This document shows, one piece after another, positions 52,715-61,060 of a stretch of DNA of 64,000 nucleotides. The translations under genes and the position numbers were made by a program. The number at the start of each line of letters is the position of its first letter. Position 1 is the stretch's first letter. The notes beneath the pieces are model-generated. The model was given only the letters and a program-made list of their open reading frames with translations. It was not told the origin of the DNA and made no database searches. The stretch comes from JAOUEA01 sp963821925 (GTDB taxonomy: Bacteria > Actinomycetota > UBA4738 > HRBIN12): contig CAWGFO010000001.1 in NCBI GenBank assembly GCA_963821925.1, positions 124,001 through 188,000 on the forward strand, written 5' to 3'.

Positions 52715-53577
52715 CACGCCTCCTGATCGGCCGTCTCGTCGACCGGGAGCAGCAGCCGCGGGGCGACCCCCCGCCTCACGATCGCCACGAGCGCGAAGAC
52801 ACCCGCGGTGATCAGCACGATCGTCCCGCCGGGAGCAGGGCCCCAGATCCGTGAGACCGCCAGTCCGGCGATGACCGATCCCACGCTGATCGCGACCGCC
52901 CACCGCATCGTGCCTCCGAACGAGCGTCCGATCAGCTGGCCGCTCGCCACCGGCAGCACCATCATCGCGGCGATCAGCAGGATCCCGACGATCTGCATCG
53001 CGGCGACGACGGCACACGCGGTGACGACCGCGAGCACCGTGTTCGCGAACCCGACAGGCAGCCCGACCACCCGCGACCAGTCCTCGTCGGTCACCACCGA
53101 GAACAGCAGCCGACGGAAGACGAGCATCACGGCGATGATCGCGACGCCGAGGCCGACGATCACCTGGAGCTCGTGCCGGTTCACGAGGAGCGGCTGCCCG
53201 AACAGGTACGTGAGCACGCTCGCGTTGAGGCCGCCGCCCACGCTCACGAGCACGACGCCCGCGGCGATCCCCGAATAGAAGAAGAGCGCGAGCGCGAGGT
53301 CGCCGGAGGCCTTCCGCTTCGCGCGGAGCCACTCCACCCCGAGTGCCCCCACCACGGCGAAGACGAGCGCCGACCACACGGGCCATACGCCAGCGAGCAG
53401 GCCGGCGCCGACGCCGGCGAACGCGATGTGCCCGATCCCGTCGCCGATCAGGGACATCCGCTTCTGCACCAGGAAGGTGCCGATCATCGGCGCGAACACC
53501 CCGACCGCGACGCTCGCGATCAACGCGCGCTGCATGAACACGTAGTCGAACGGGTAGGGCAGCGTCACGGCCGTCAT
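52714..53577 (-). CDS. znuB: Zinc ABC transporter permease
   Basis: The 287-residue permease has about eight helices and the family segments LIGDGIGHIAFAGVGAGLLAG split across helices 1-2 and MQIVGILLIAAMMVLPVA near 200. It forms the channel for Zn2+ (Mn2+ is less likely given Zur). ATG 53577 overlaps the znuC stop (ATGA). Confidence 0.9.
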   Translation of the reverse strand: MTAVTLPYPFDYVFMQRALIASVAVGVFAPMIGTFLVQKRMSLIGDGIGHIAFAGVGAGLLAGVWPVWSALVFAVVGALGVEWLRAKRKASGDLALALFFYSGIAAGVVLVSVGGGLNASVLTYLFGQPLLVNRHELQVIVGLGVAIIAVMLVFRRLLFSVVTDEDWSRVVGLPVGFANTVLAVVTACAVVAAMQIVGILLIAAMMVLPVASGQLIGRSFGGTMRWAVAISVGSVIAGLAVSRIWGPAPGGTIVLITAGVFALVAIVRRGVAPRLLLPVDETADQEA

Positions 53578-54347
53578 CGCAGTCCCTCCAGCCAGAGCGG
53601 CAGGTCGTCCCGGTGGACGCCGAGGCTCACGCCCTCATCGGTCAGTCGCGCGGGCGGGCCGTCGAACAGCACGCGTCGCTTCAGCACGATCACGCGATCG
53701 AGGTCGGACGCGACCGCCGAGAGCTCGTGCGACACGAGCAGCACCGCCCCGCCGTGCTCTTCGACGAGGTGCACGAGCGCGTCACGGAAGCGGCGCTGGG
53801 ACTCGGCGTCGACGCCGGCGATCGGCTCGTCGAGCACGAGCAGGTCGGGCTCGCTCGCGAACGCGCGGGCGATGAACGCACGCTGTTGTTGGCCTCCCGA
53901 GAGCTGGTTCACGGGTCGGTCGGCCATGCCCTCCAGGCCCACCGAGGCCAGCGCATGCTCGACCGCCTCGCGGTCCGCGGCGCCCAGGGGCCGCCACCAT
54001 CCCCGCCGCGAGAGCCGGCCCGTCGCCACGATCTCCGCGACCGTGGCCGGGACCTCGGAGGCAAGTACCGGCCGCTGAGGCACGTAGCCGAGTCGACCAC
54101 GGTCGCGGACGTGCTCGGGGGCCTCGCCGAAGAGCCGCACGCGGCCGGCCGCCGCCGGCAGCGACCCCAGCAGCACCCGCAGCAGCGTCGATTTGCCCGA
54201 GCCGTTCGGACCGACGAGCGCGACGAACTCCCCGGGACGGATCGAGAGATCGACGCCCTCCAGCACCGGCGTGCGGCCGTACGCGAAGGTCACGCCCGCG
54301 CCCTCCAGGAGTGGCGCGTCGGGCCGGAGGCGAGCCGGCTCAGCCAC
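53574..54347 (-). CDS. znuC: Zinc ABC transporter ATPase
   Basis: The 257-residue ATPase has Walker A GPNGSGKST (near 46), signature LSGGQQQRAFIARAF, Walker B LLVLDEPIAGVD and the H-loop LLVSHEL. The metal-type ABC subfamily is shown by YVPQRP in the Q-loop. GTG 54347 overlaps the end of znuA by 8 nt. Confidence 0.9.
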   Translation of the reverse strand: MAEPARLRPDAPLLEGAGVTFAYGRTPVLEGVDLSIRPGEFVALVGPNGSGKSTLLRVLLGSLPAAAGRVRLFGEAPEHVRDRGRLGYVPQRPVLASEVPATVAEIVATGRLSRRGWWRPLGAADREAVEHALASVGLEGMADRPVNQLSGGQQQRAFIARAFASEPDLLVLDEPIAGVDAESQRRFRDALVHLVEEHGGAVLLVSHELSAVASDLDRVIVLKRRVLFDGPPARLTDEGVSLGVHRDDLPLWLEGLR

Positions 54348-55242
54348 AGCCGAGCGCCTCCTCGAGCGTCGCCAGGTTCTCCCGCATCACCGAACGATAG
54401 TCCGCGCCCGCCGCGCGCTGATCGTCCGTCAGCCCTTCCAGCGTGTGCAGCGTTGCGATCTGCACCCCCGCCTCGGCGGCCAGGGTCTCGGCGACGTCGG
54501 GGGCGACGAGGTCCTCGGTGAAGATCGTGGTGACCCCTTCGCGCTCCACGAGGTCGCGAAGCTCGGCGAGACGCTGGGCGCTGGGCTCGGCCTCGGGGAG
54601 GATCCCCGTGATCGCCTCCTGCGTGAGCCCGTACGCGTCGGCGAGGTACCCGAACGACGCGTGCGTCGTGACGATCGTCGTCCGTTCGCAGGCCGAAAGC
54701 CCCGCGGCGAAGTCGGCAGCGAGGGCCTCGAGCTCGCGGGCGTACGCGTCGGCGTTCGCGGTCGCGTCGCAGGACGCCGGCAGGATCTCGGCCAGATCCG
54801 TGCCGAGCGTGCGCACGACATCGGCCCACCGCCGAGGATCCAGCCACAGGTGCGGGTCCACGCTGAGGCCGTCATCGGCCGCTGACGGCGGCGCGGGCAT
54901 CGTGGCGTCCGCGTTGGCCAGCACCTCGACCACCATGCCGTCCGATGCCGCTGCCCCTTCCTCGACGGCCGGCTGGAAGCCGCCGCCCATCAGCAGCACC
55001 GCGTCGGAGGTCGCGAGCGCCTCGACATCGTCGGGTGTGAGCTCCAGGTCGTGCGGATCCACCCCCGGGGGCGTCAGGTTCGTGACCGAGACGCAGGTAC
55101 CGCCGATCCGCTGCGCGGCCTCGGCCAGGGGGTAGAAGCCGGCCACCACCGAGGCGCGCCCGTCGCCGCCACCCTCCGAGCCGCCGCCGCACGCGGCGGC
55201 GAGCAGCGCCATCACTGTCCCGATAGTGAGAATCGGTCTCAT
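54340..55242 (-). CDS. znuA: Zinc ABC transporter substrate-binding lipoprotein
   Basis: The 300-residue lipoprotein (lipobox LLAAAC, then a glycine-rich spacer) has the cluster A-I zinc ligands: PPGVDPHDLEL (His near 65), SVDPHLWLDP (His near 130), TTHASFGYLADAYGL (His near 195) and an acidic fourth ligand in FTEDLVAPDV. The long His-rich loop of many ZnuA proteins is missing and replaced by an Ala/Asp/Pro stretch. TAGCGT (55257-55252) ends 9 nt before ATG 55242, so the mRNA is probably leaderless, with the operator across the start codon. Confidence 0.9.
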   Translation of the reverse strand: MRPILTIGTVMALLAAACGGGSEGGGDGRASVVAGFYPLAEAAQRIGGTCVSVTNLTPPGVDPHDLELTPDDVEALATSDAVLLMGGGFQPAVEEGAAASDGMVVEVLANADATMPAPPSAADDGLSVDPHLWLDPRRWADVVRTLGTDLAEILPASCDATANADAYARELEALAADFAAGLSACERTTIVTTHASFGYLADAYGLTQEAITGILPEAEPSAQRLAELRDLVEREGVTTIFTEDLVAPDVAETLAAEAGVQIATLHTLEGLTDDQRAAGADYRSVMRENLATLEEALGCG

Positions 55243-55246
55243 TATC
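55222..55246. promoter_or_regulatory. Zur-like operator over the znuA start
   Basis: A 25-bp palindrome with outer arms GATA/TATC and inner arms TGAGA/TCTCA around ATCGG, one mismatch pair only (55226/55242). Length and TGA-N-A...T-N-TCA shape fit actinobacterial Zur boxes. It covers the ATG and the predicted transcription start, which would allow full repression when zinc is high. Confidence 0.72.
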
Positions 55247-55324
55247 GCCCCACGCTACGTCGGGATGAGCACCGCGTCAAACGCGTCTTGTCCCGAACGC
55301 GCCGAGCCAGGTAGCGTCGCGAGC

Positions 55325-56365
55325 ATGACCCTGCGCCTCGGCATCGGCCTGTTCACCGGACAGCTCCCCGCCGGCTCGGATCGCACGTTCGCCCAGGAAT
55401 ACCGCGAGACGGTGGAGCTCGTGCGCCTCGCGGAAGCCGTCGGGTTCGATTCGGCGTGGGTGAGCGAGCATCACGGAGCCTCCGACGGCTATCTGCCGTC
55501 GCTCCTCGTGATGCTCGCCGCCTTCGCCGAGGCCACGTCCCACATCCGACTCGGCACGGGCGTGGTCCTGACGCCGCTCCACGACCCGCTCCGGCTCGCG
55601 GAGGACGCAGCCGTCGTGGATCAGCTCTCGGGCGGGCGGCTCACGATCGGCCTGGGCATCGCCTGGCGCGAGGAGGAGTTCCGGATGCTCGGGGTGCCGT
55701 TCGCCGAGCGGCTCCCGCGCACGCTCGACACCGTCGAGATCCTGCGCCGCGCGTGGACCGGGCGGAGGTTCTCCTTCGAGGGGCGGACCTACCGCTACGA
55801 GGACGTCCGCGTCACGCCGCCACCCGCACAGGAGGGCGGGCCGCCGATCCTGCTGGGCGGCTACGTCGACGCCTCCCTCACACGTGCGGGCGCGATCGGG
55901 GACGGTCACATCACCGACTTCGACGACGCCGACCACCTCAGGCACGCCGTCACGCTGATGGAGCAAGGCGCACGGGACGCGGGGCGCGACCCCTCGGCAC
56001 TGCACCTGGCCGTGATGGCGAACGCGTTCGTAGGCGGCGACCCCGACGACGCGTGGGCCGCGGCCCGGACCGGCGTGATCCATCAGTTCGGCGCGTACGA
56101 GGCGTGGGCGGCAGGCCACGACACGCCCGCGCACGACTCGATGGAGCCGTCGGTGGCCGACGAGGACACCACCCGCGCGGCCGGGGTCTGGGGCGCGCCC
56201 GCGGACCTGGCGCGAGGGTTCCGGCCCGTCGTCGAGGCGCACGCGACGCGGGCGAACTTCGATCTGATCGTTCGCCTCCACTACCCGGGCATGGCCTTCG
56301 ACGAGGCCGCGCGGGCCGTCGAGCGGTTCGGCGCCGAGGTGATCCCGGCGCTGAAGGCTCGCTAG
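55325..56365 (+). CDS. LLM-class flavin-dependent oxidoreductase (luciferase-like)
   Basis: The 346-residue TIM-barrel monooxygenase has the family features FDSAWVSEHHG (near 48), LGTGVVLTPLHDPLRLAEDAAV split by a turn, and LSGGRLTIGLGIAWREEEF. FMN or F420 is the likely cofactor. The substrate is unknown. A promoter TTGTCC (55288-55293), 18 nt, TAGCGT (55312-55317) ends 7 nt before ATG 55325, so the mRNA is leaderless; this excludes the longer in-frame start at 55226, which would run through the Zur box. Confidence 0.87.
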   Translation: MTLRLGIGLFTGQLPAGSDRTFAQEYRETVELVRLAEAVGFDSAWVSEHHGASDGYLPSLLVMLAAFAEATSHIRLGTGVVLTPLHDPLRLAEDAAVVDQLSGGRLTIGLGIAWREEEFRMLGVPFAERLPRTLDTVEILRRAWTGRRFSFEGRTYRYEDVRVTPPPAQEGGPPILLGGYVDASLTRAGAIGDGHITDFDDADHLRHAVTLMEQGARDAGRDPSALHLAVMANAFVGGDPDDAWAAARTGVIHQFGAYEAWAAGHDTPAHDSMEPSVADEDTTRAAGVWGAPADLARGFRPVVEAHATRANFDLIVRLHYPGMAFDEAARAVERFGAEVIPALKAR

Positions 56366-57270
56366 CCCTCGGGGAACCGGACGCGCCCGCGCGGCCGGCC
56401 CTCGAGCGCGGCCGGACTCGCCTCGACCACCCCGTCCCGATGCAGGCCGGCGACGGCATCGGTCACCCGGTCGACGGGCCGCTCGGTCGACGCGGCGATC
56501 GCTCCGAGCGTCGACGGGCTCCGATCCCGCAGCGCCGCCACGACCTCGCCCCGCACCTGCCGAGACGAGCCGAGGAACGCCGGCTGCCGCTTCACGGACG
56601 GACGCCCGTCGCGACCCGAGGCTCGGAACCGGCAGACATCGGCCAACGGGCAGGCATCGCACCGAGGGCGTGTCCGGCACACGTCCCGCCCGAGGTTCAT
56701 CACGGCCTGGTTCCACTCGCCCGGACGATCGCGATCGAGCCACGCGGCGGCGCCGTCGTCCGCCTGGCGCGCCGTGATCTCGTCCCGCTCGGCCCCGAAC
56801 GCCAGCCGCGCGATCACCTTGCGCACGTTCGTGTCGACGGTCGCCACCGGCGCGTCGAACGCGATCGAGGCCACGGCGGCCGCCGTGTACGGGCCGACGC
56901 CGGGGAGCGCGCGGAGCGCGGCGGGCTCGCCGGGCACCGAGCCGTCGTGGTCGCGCACGATCGCGCGTGCCGTCTCGTGCAGCGCGACCGCGCGCCGGTG
57001 GTACCCGAGGCCGGCCCACGCCGTGAGCACATCGCCGCGCGGCGCGGCGGCGAGTGCCTCCACGGTCGGGAACCGCTCGAGGAACGCGACGAAGATCGGG
57101 CCGACGCGCGACGCCTGCGTCTGCTGCAGCATCACTTCGGAGACGAGCGTCGCGTACGGATCCGACTCCGTACGGCGCCATGGGTAGTCCACCCGGTGCG
57201 CCCGATCCCACGACAGGAGGGCTTCCCGCGCGTCCTGGGTGGGGCTAGGCTCGCGTCGAGGAGGGACCAT
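56362..57270 (-). CDS. mutY: A/G-specific adenine glycosylase
   Basis: MutY removes adenine opposite 8-oxoguanine. The 302-residue protein has the catalytic Glu in SEVMLQQTQ (near 43), the helix-hairpin-helix LPGVGPYTAAAVAS, the catalytic Asp in VATVDTNVRKV, and an iron-sulfur motif VCRTRPRCDACPLADVC. The first cysteine spacing is C-X5-C, one residue shorter than the usual C-X6-C. The C-terminal Nudix-like 8-oxoG-reading domain is replaced by a short winged-helix-like tail, as in other actinobacteria. The only canonical start is ATG 57270, which overlaps the ATG of the divergent CBS gene by 2 bp. Confidence 0.9.
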   Translation of the reverse strand: MVPPRREPSPTQDAREALLSWDRAHRVDYPWRRTESDPYATLVSEVMLQQTQASRVGPIFVAFLERFPTVEALAAAPRGDVLTAWAGLGYHRRAVALHETARAIVRDHDGSVPGEPAALRALPGVGPYTAAAVASIAFDAPVATVDTNVRKVIARLAFGAERDEITARQADDGAAAWLDRDRPGEWNQAVMNLGRDVCRTRPRCDACPLADVCRFRASGRDGRPSVKRQPAFLGSSRQVRGEVVAALRDRSPSTLGAIAASTERPVDRVTDAVAGLHRDGVVEASPAALEGRPRGRVRFPEG

Positions 57271-57637
57271 GAGCGTGTCGATCCGGGACGTGATGAGCAC
57301 CGACCTGATCACGGTCGCGCCGTCGACCACGATCGCGGAGGCCGCAACGGTGATGAGCACCCGCGGTGTCGGCTCGGCACTCGTGATGGAGGGCGACCGC
57401 CTCGTCGGGATCTTCACCGAGCGCGACACCCTGCGCGCGGTCGCCGGGGAGTTCGACGGCGAACAGCATCAGGTCCGCGAGTTCATGACGGCCGACCCCA
57501 CGACGATCGGCGTCGACGCGCCCGCGAACGAGGCCCTCGAGTCGATGTTCGCGTTCGGCTTCCGGCACCTGCCGGTGATGGAGGCGGGCCAGGTCGTCGG
57601 CATCGTCTCGATGCGCGACGTCATGCGCCGCGTCTAG
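57269..57637 (+). CDS. CBS-domain pair protein
   Basis: The 122-residue protein consists of two CBS domains (about 1-60 and 65-122), with IRDVMSTDLITV, GIFTERDTLRAV and GIVSMRDVMRRV. Such proteins bind adenine nucleotides and act as energy sensors for partner proteins. GAGGAGGGA (57258-57266) precedes ATG 57269, and TAGGCT (57246-57251) is the -10 box. Its stop shares bases CTAG with the stop of the small gene on the other strand. Confidence 0.88.
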   Translation: MSVSIRDVMSTDLITVAPSTTIAEAATVMSTRGVGSALVMEGDRLVGIFTERDTLRAVAGEFDGEQHQVREFMTADPTTIGVDAPANEALESMFAFGFRHLPVMEAGQVVGIVSMRDVMRRV

Positions 57638-57825
57638 AACCCGGCCTTCGAGGACTGGCTCGGCATCTCGTCGGCCGCCTGCTTGAGCGCAGCGTATGCC
57701 GCCCGGAACACGTCGCCGACGAACCCCGCCTCCTGGCCCTCGTGGCCGCTCATCGTGCCGCGCACGGCCGATGCCGTGATCTCGCAGGCCTTCTCGAACA
57801 CGTGCCAGTCGCTCTCGCGGGTCAT
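57634..57825 (-). CDS. Small helical protein, function unknown
   Basis: A 63-residue protein begins MTRESDWHVFEKACEITASA and is helical and acidic with a C-terminal AAYAALKQAADEMP segment. GGAGG (57832-57836) fixes ATG 57825; upstream in-frame codons extend far into the divergent gene and are not credible. I do not recognise a family, though the compact conserved-looking composition and good ribosome binding site support a real gene. Confidence 0.65.
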   Translation of the reverse strand: MTRESDWHVFEKACEITASAVRGTMSGHEGQEAGFVGDVFRAAYAALKQAADEMPSQSSKAGF

Positions 57826-57922
57826 CTGAACCTCCGATGTGGGTGCGTTGGGGTCGATGAGACAGAGGCTACCTGAGGCGGAGTGGGGGATCCGCGGGCC
57901 GTCCTCGCGATATGGTTCCTTC

Positions 57923-58852
57923 GTGAAGAAACTCCTCGTCGTCACGGTCCTCTGCTCCCTCGTCCTGGCAGGAGCCGATGGTGAGGCATCCGCTGGGAGC
58001 CCGGCGAACGGGTCCCTGACCATCGTGCGTGTCACACACCTGAACAACCTGCCGTGGGACGTCCGCTCCAAGGTCCTCTCGGTCGCGGCAGGCGGCTCGA
58101 GGCTCAGGCGCCTGTACACAGGAGAGAACGGCGCCTACGTCTGGCCCGGTTCGTGGTCTCCCGACGGCTCGGTGTTGACCTTCTCGACCCAGAAGGCACA
58201 TCTCAACGCCTGCGCGGTGAAGACGCTCGACCCGAACACCGACACGGTCGATACGATCCTGTCGGAGGACCTCCACATGTGCTTCGGCAGGCCCGCATGG
58301 TCGCCCGACGGCACGCGGCTGCTGGTCCTCAACAACGAAGGACTGATCACGGTCGCTCCGGACGGATCCGATCCCACGCCGGTTCCGATACCGACCTGGG
58401 GCTCGATCGGCGGCGGGTACGACTGGTCTCCCGACGGCACCAAGATCGTCTACGCGCAGGAAACGATGTCGGGGGTCTCTCGGATGGTCGTGATGGATGC
58501 CGACGGCACCGACCCCGTACGGATCACTCGGTGCCGACGACGGGTGTGCCGAGGAGGGCTGGGTGACACGTCGCCGAGGTGGTCGCCCGACGGATCGACG
58601 ATCGCGTTCGTGCGCGCCCACAACCTCTATCTGGTCGCGCCCGACGGGTCGGACCTGCGACGCCTCACCGGCTGCTCGGAAACCCTGCGCTCCGTCCGAT
58701 GCCGGTTCGACGATCCGATCTGGTCACCGGACGGAACGCTGCTGGCGTTCACGCACCAGGGCGCAGTCTGGACCATGGATCCCGACGGGACGCACCGGCA
58801 GCGGATCGTGGCCGCGGCCTTCGTCGCAGCCTGGCGACCACAGGCTTCCTGA
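57923..58852 (+). CDS. Secreted PD40/WD40-like (TolB-type) beta-propeller
   Basis: The 309-residue protein has a signal peptide (KKLLVVTVLCSLVLAGADG) and five WSPDG repeats: WSPDGSVLTF, WSPDGTRLLV, WSPDGTKIVY, WSPDGSTIAF and WSPDGTLLAF, the PD40 motif of TolB-like propellers. It probably binds partners at the cell surface; there are no catalytic features. GTG 57923 follows TATGGT (57911-57916) by 6 nt, a leaderless start. Confidence 0.85.
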   Translation: MKKLLVVTVLCSLVLAGADGEASAGSPANGSLTIVRVTHLNNLPWDVRSKVLSVAAGGSRLRRLYTGENGAYVWPGSWSPDGSVLTFSTQKAHLNACAVKTLDPNTDTVDTILSEDLHMCFGRPAWSPDGTRLLVLNNEGLITVAPDGSDPTPVPIPTWGSIGGGYDWSPDGTKIVYAQETMSGVSRMVVMDADGTDPVRITRCRRRVCRGGLGDTSPRWSPDGSTIAFVRAHNLYLVAPDGSDLRRLTGCSETLRSVRCRFDDPIWSPDGTLLAFTHQGAVWTMDPDGTHRQRIVAAAFVAAWRPQAS

Positions 58853-58969
58853 TCCACACGCTGGCGCGGACCCCCCTTCGGCACGGCGAAGATCACGGGC
58901 ATCGCGTGGGTCACCCGAGCCCCCGGCGAACGGAAGCTGGGGCGACCGGATCCGGAACTTGGGGCAGGA

Positions 58970-58997
58970 TGTCGAGGGAAGACGGCCGCCGTTCGTC
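58970..58997 (+). promoter_or_regulatory. Candidate ECF42 autoregulated promoter
   Basis: TGTCGA (58970-58975) and CGTC (58994-58997), 18 nt apart, lie about 50 nt upstream of the first YCII gene. ECF42 sigma factors are known to recognise TGTCGA at -35 and CGA/TC at -10, and to control their own YCII-sigma operons. Nothing else is visible in the 193-nt gap 58853-59045 except GGAGG before the ATG at 59046. Confidence 0.55.
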
Positions 58998-59045
58998 GTT
59001 GTGGTGAGCGCGGCCGGAAGCACCGGCCCACCGAGGAGGCGACGG

Positions 59046-59393
59046 ATGCGATACCTGCTGCTGATCCACGCGGACGAGGAAGCGTGGGAGACCGCCTCCC
59101 CCGAGGGACGCGAGGCGATGTACGCCGAGTACGGGAAGCTCTCCACCGAGATGGAGGAGCGTGGCCACCTGGTCGGGGGCGACGAGCTCGTGGGGGCCGC
59201 CTCGGCCAAGATCGTGCGCCTCACCGACGGCGAGGTGAGCGTGGTCGACGGACCGTATGCCGAGACGCGCGAGCAGCTCGGCGGCTACTTCCTGGTCGAG
59301 TGCGACCTCGAGACCGCCCTCGACTACGCGACCCGGATCCCGAGTATCTCGCACGGCACGATCGAGGTGCGCGCGATCGCCGAAGGCCCTTGA
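59046..59393 (+). CDS. YCII-related (DGPF-domain) protein 1
   Basis: The 115-residue protein has the DGPF/YCII fold: MRYLLLIHADEEAW, RLTDGEVSVVDGPYAETREQ and GGYFLVEC. GAGGAGG upstream fixes ATG 59046. DGPF proteins are the conserved partners of ECF42 sigma factors; their molecular role is not known. Two copies lie in tandem before the sigma gene. Confidence 0.88.
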   Translation: MRYLLLIHADEEAWETASPEGREAMYAEYGKLSTEMEERGHLVGGDELVGAASAKIVRLTDGEVSVVDGPYAETREQLGGYFLVECDLETALDYATRIPSISHGTIEVRAIAEGP

Positions 59394-59424
59394 CCACCAC
59401 CGCGAGGAGGGGAACGGGACACCG

Positions 59425-59790
59425 ATGCGCTATGCCCTGTTGATCTACGGGGACGAGACGTCCGGCGACGCATCGCCCGAAGGCATGCAGGCGATGGTCG
59501 ACGAATACCGCGCCTACGAGGGCTGGCTCGCCGAGCGCGGCATGAAGCGGGGCGGTGAGGCGCTGTGGCCCACCGACCGCGCCACGACGATCCGGGTGCG
59601 CGACGACGGTGCGACGACCCTGGACGGCCCGTTCTCGGAGACCCGGGAACAGCTCGGCGGCTTCTACCTGCTCGAATGCGAGCACCTCGACGATGCGCTC
59701 GAGGCGGCTCGCGCGTGCCCCGGCAGCCGGCACGGATCGGTCGAGATCCGGCCCATCGTCGACCTCAGCACCTTCGAGGGGGGGCCGTAG
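59425..59790 (+). CDS. YCII-related (DGPF-domain) protein 2
   Basis: The 121-residue second copy reads MRYALLIYGDET, TTLDGPFSETREQ and GGFYLLECEHLDDAL. It is clearly homologous to the copy before it but diverged (about half the positions differ by eye). GAGGAGGGG precedes ATG 59425. Its TAG stop at 59788-59790 overlaps the region where the sigma factor should start. Confidence 0.88.
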   Translation: MRYALLIYGDETSGDASPEGMQAMVDEYRAYEGWLAERGMKRGGEALWPTDRATTIRVRDDGATTLDGPFSETREQLGGFYLLECEHLDDALEAARACPGSRHGSVEIRPIVDLSTFEGGP

Positions 59791-61013
59791 ACGCGCTCAC
59801 CACCGCCGAGGTCGTCGACCGCGTCTTCCGGCGGGAGTCGGGGCGCGCGGTCGCGGCCCTGATCCGCGCGGTGGGCGACTTCGACCTCGCCGAGGAGGCC
59901 GTGCAGGAGGCCTTCGGCGTGGCGATCGAACGCTGGCCACGGGACGGCGTCCCCGACAACCCCGGTGCGTGGATCACGACCACGGCGCGCAACCGAGCGA
60001 TCGACCGGCTGCGCCGCGAACGGGTCGGCGCGACGAAGGCCGAGGACGCGGCGCGACTGCAGGAGCTCGGAGCGATGGCCGACGACGAGATGCACGAGAT
60101 CCCCGACGAGCGGCTGCGCCTGATCTTCACGTGCTGTCACCCGGCGATCGCCGCCGACGCGCGCGTCGCGCTCACGCTCCGCACCGTGGGTGGCCTGTCG
60201 ACCCGCGAGATCGCCCGGGCGTTCCTCACGCCCGAGCCCACGATCGCCCAGCGGCTCGTGCGCGCGAAGCGCAAGATCAGGCAGGCGGGCATCCCGTACC
60301 GCGTTCCTCCGAAGGAGCTCCTGGAGGAACGGATGGCCGGCGTGCTGGCGGTCCTCTACCTGATCTTCAACGAGGGCTACAGCGCCACGAGCGGTGAGCT
60401 GATCCGCGCGGATCTCTGTGAGGAGGCGATCTGGCTGACCCGCGTCGTCGACCGCCTGCTCCCCGGCCAGCCCGAGGTGCTCGGACTGGTCTCCCTGATG
60501 CTCCTGCAGCACTCGCGCCGGGCCGCCCGGGTCGATCCGGCCGGCGACCTGGTGCTACTCGACGACCAGGACCGCTCTCGGTGGGACCAGGACATGATCG
60601 ACGAAGGCCTGCGGACGCTCGACCGTGCGGTCGAGCTGCGCTCGCCGGGCGCGTATCAGCTCCAGGCCGCGATCGCGGCGACCCACGCCCGGGCACCGCG
60701 ACCCGAGGACACCGACTGGCCCGAGATCGCGAGCCTCTACACCGCGCTCGCCGCCCGCCACCCGTCGCCCGTGGTCTCGTTGAACCGGGCCGTGGCCATC
60801 GCGATGGCCGACGGTCCCGGGGCGGGCCTCCCGCTCGTCGACGAGCTGGCCGGCGAGCTCGACACGTACCACCTGTTCCACGCGACCCGCGCCGACCTCC
60901 TGCGACGCCTCGGGCGGGGGGCGGAGGCTGAACACGCGTACCGCCGGGCGCTCGCGCTCGCCACGAACCCCGCCGAGCGGCGCTTCCTCGAGGGGCGGCT
61001 CGCGGGGCACTGA
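59715..61013 (+). CDS. ECF42-type sigma factor with C-terminal TPR-like extension
   Basis: The protein has sigma2 (LAEEAVQEAFGVAIERWP, ITTTARNRAIDRLRRE), sigma4 (LTLRTVGGLSTREIARAFL) and a long helical C-terminal extension (about 200 residues) with EERMAGVLAVLYLIFNEGY and the group-specific DWPEIASLY (DWxxIxxLY). The true start is unclear. The domain begins around VDALTTAEVVDRVF, whose V is a GTA codon at 59787 overlapping the upstream TAG as GTAG. The nearest canonical codons, GTG 59715 (listed) and ATG 59676, would add non-conserved Arg/Pro-rich residues that shadow the YCII frame. Confidence 0.85.
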   Translation: MPRQPARIGRDPAHRRPQHLRGGAVDALTTAEVVDRVFRRESGRAVAALIRAVGDFDLAEEAVQEAFGVAIERWPRDGVPDNPGAWITTTARNRAIDRLRRERVGATKAEDAARLQELGAMADDEMHEIPDERLRLIFTCCHPAIAADARVALTLRTVGGLSTREIARAFLTPEPTIAQRLVRAKRKIRQAGIPYRVPPKELLEERMAGVLAVLYLIFNEGYSATSGELIRADLCEEAIWLTRVVDRLLPGQPEVLGLVSLMLLQHSRRAARVDPAGDLVLLDDQDRSRWDQDMIDEGLRTLDRAVELRSPGAYQLQAAIAATHARAPRPEDTDWPEIASLYTALAARHPSPVVSLNRAVAIAMADGPGAGLPLVDELAGELDTYHLFHATRADLLRRLGRGAEAEHAYRRALALATNPAERRFLEGRLAGH

Positions 61014-61060
61014 CCCCCGGAAGGGCGGTGTCCGAGGGGTTGCCTTAGAGTTACGCGGCG

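Noticed and set aside
57634..58119. Extended 161-residue version of the small minus-strand gene
   Set aside because: The extension runs through the divergent PD40 gene promoter and signal peptide; GGAGG directly before ATG 57825 gives a better start.
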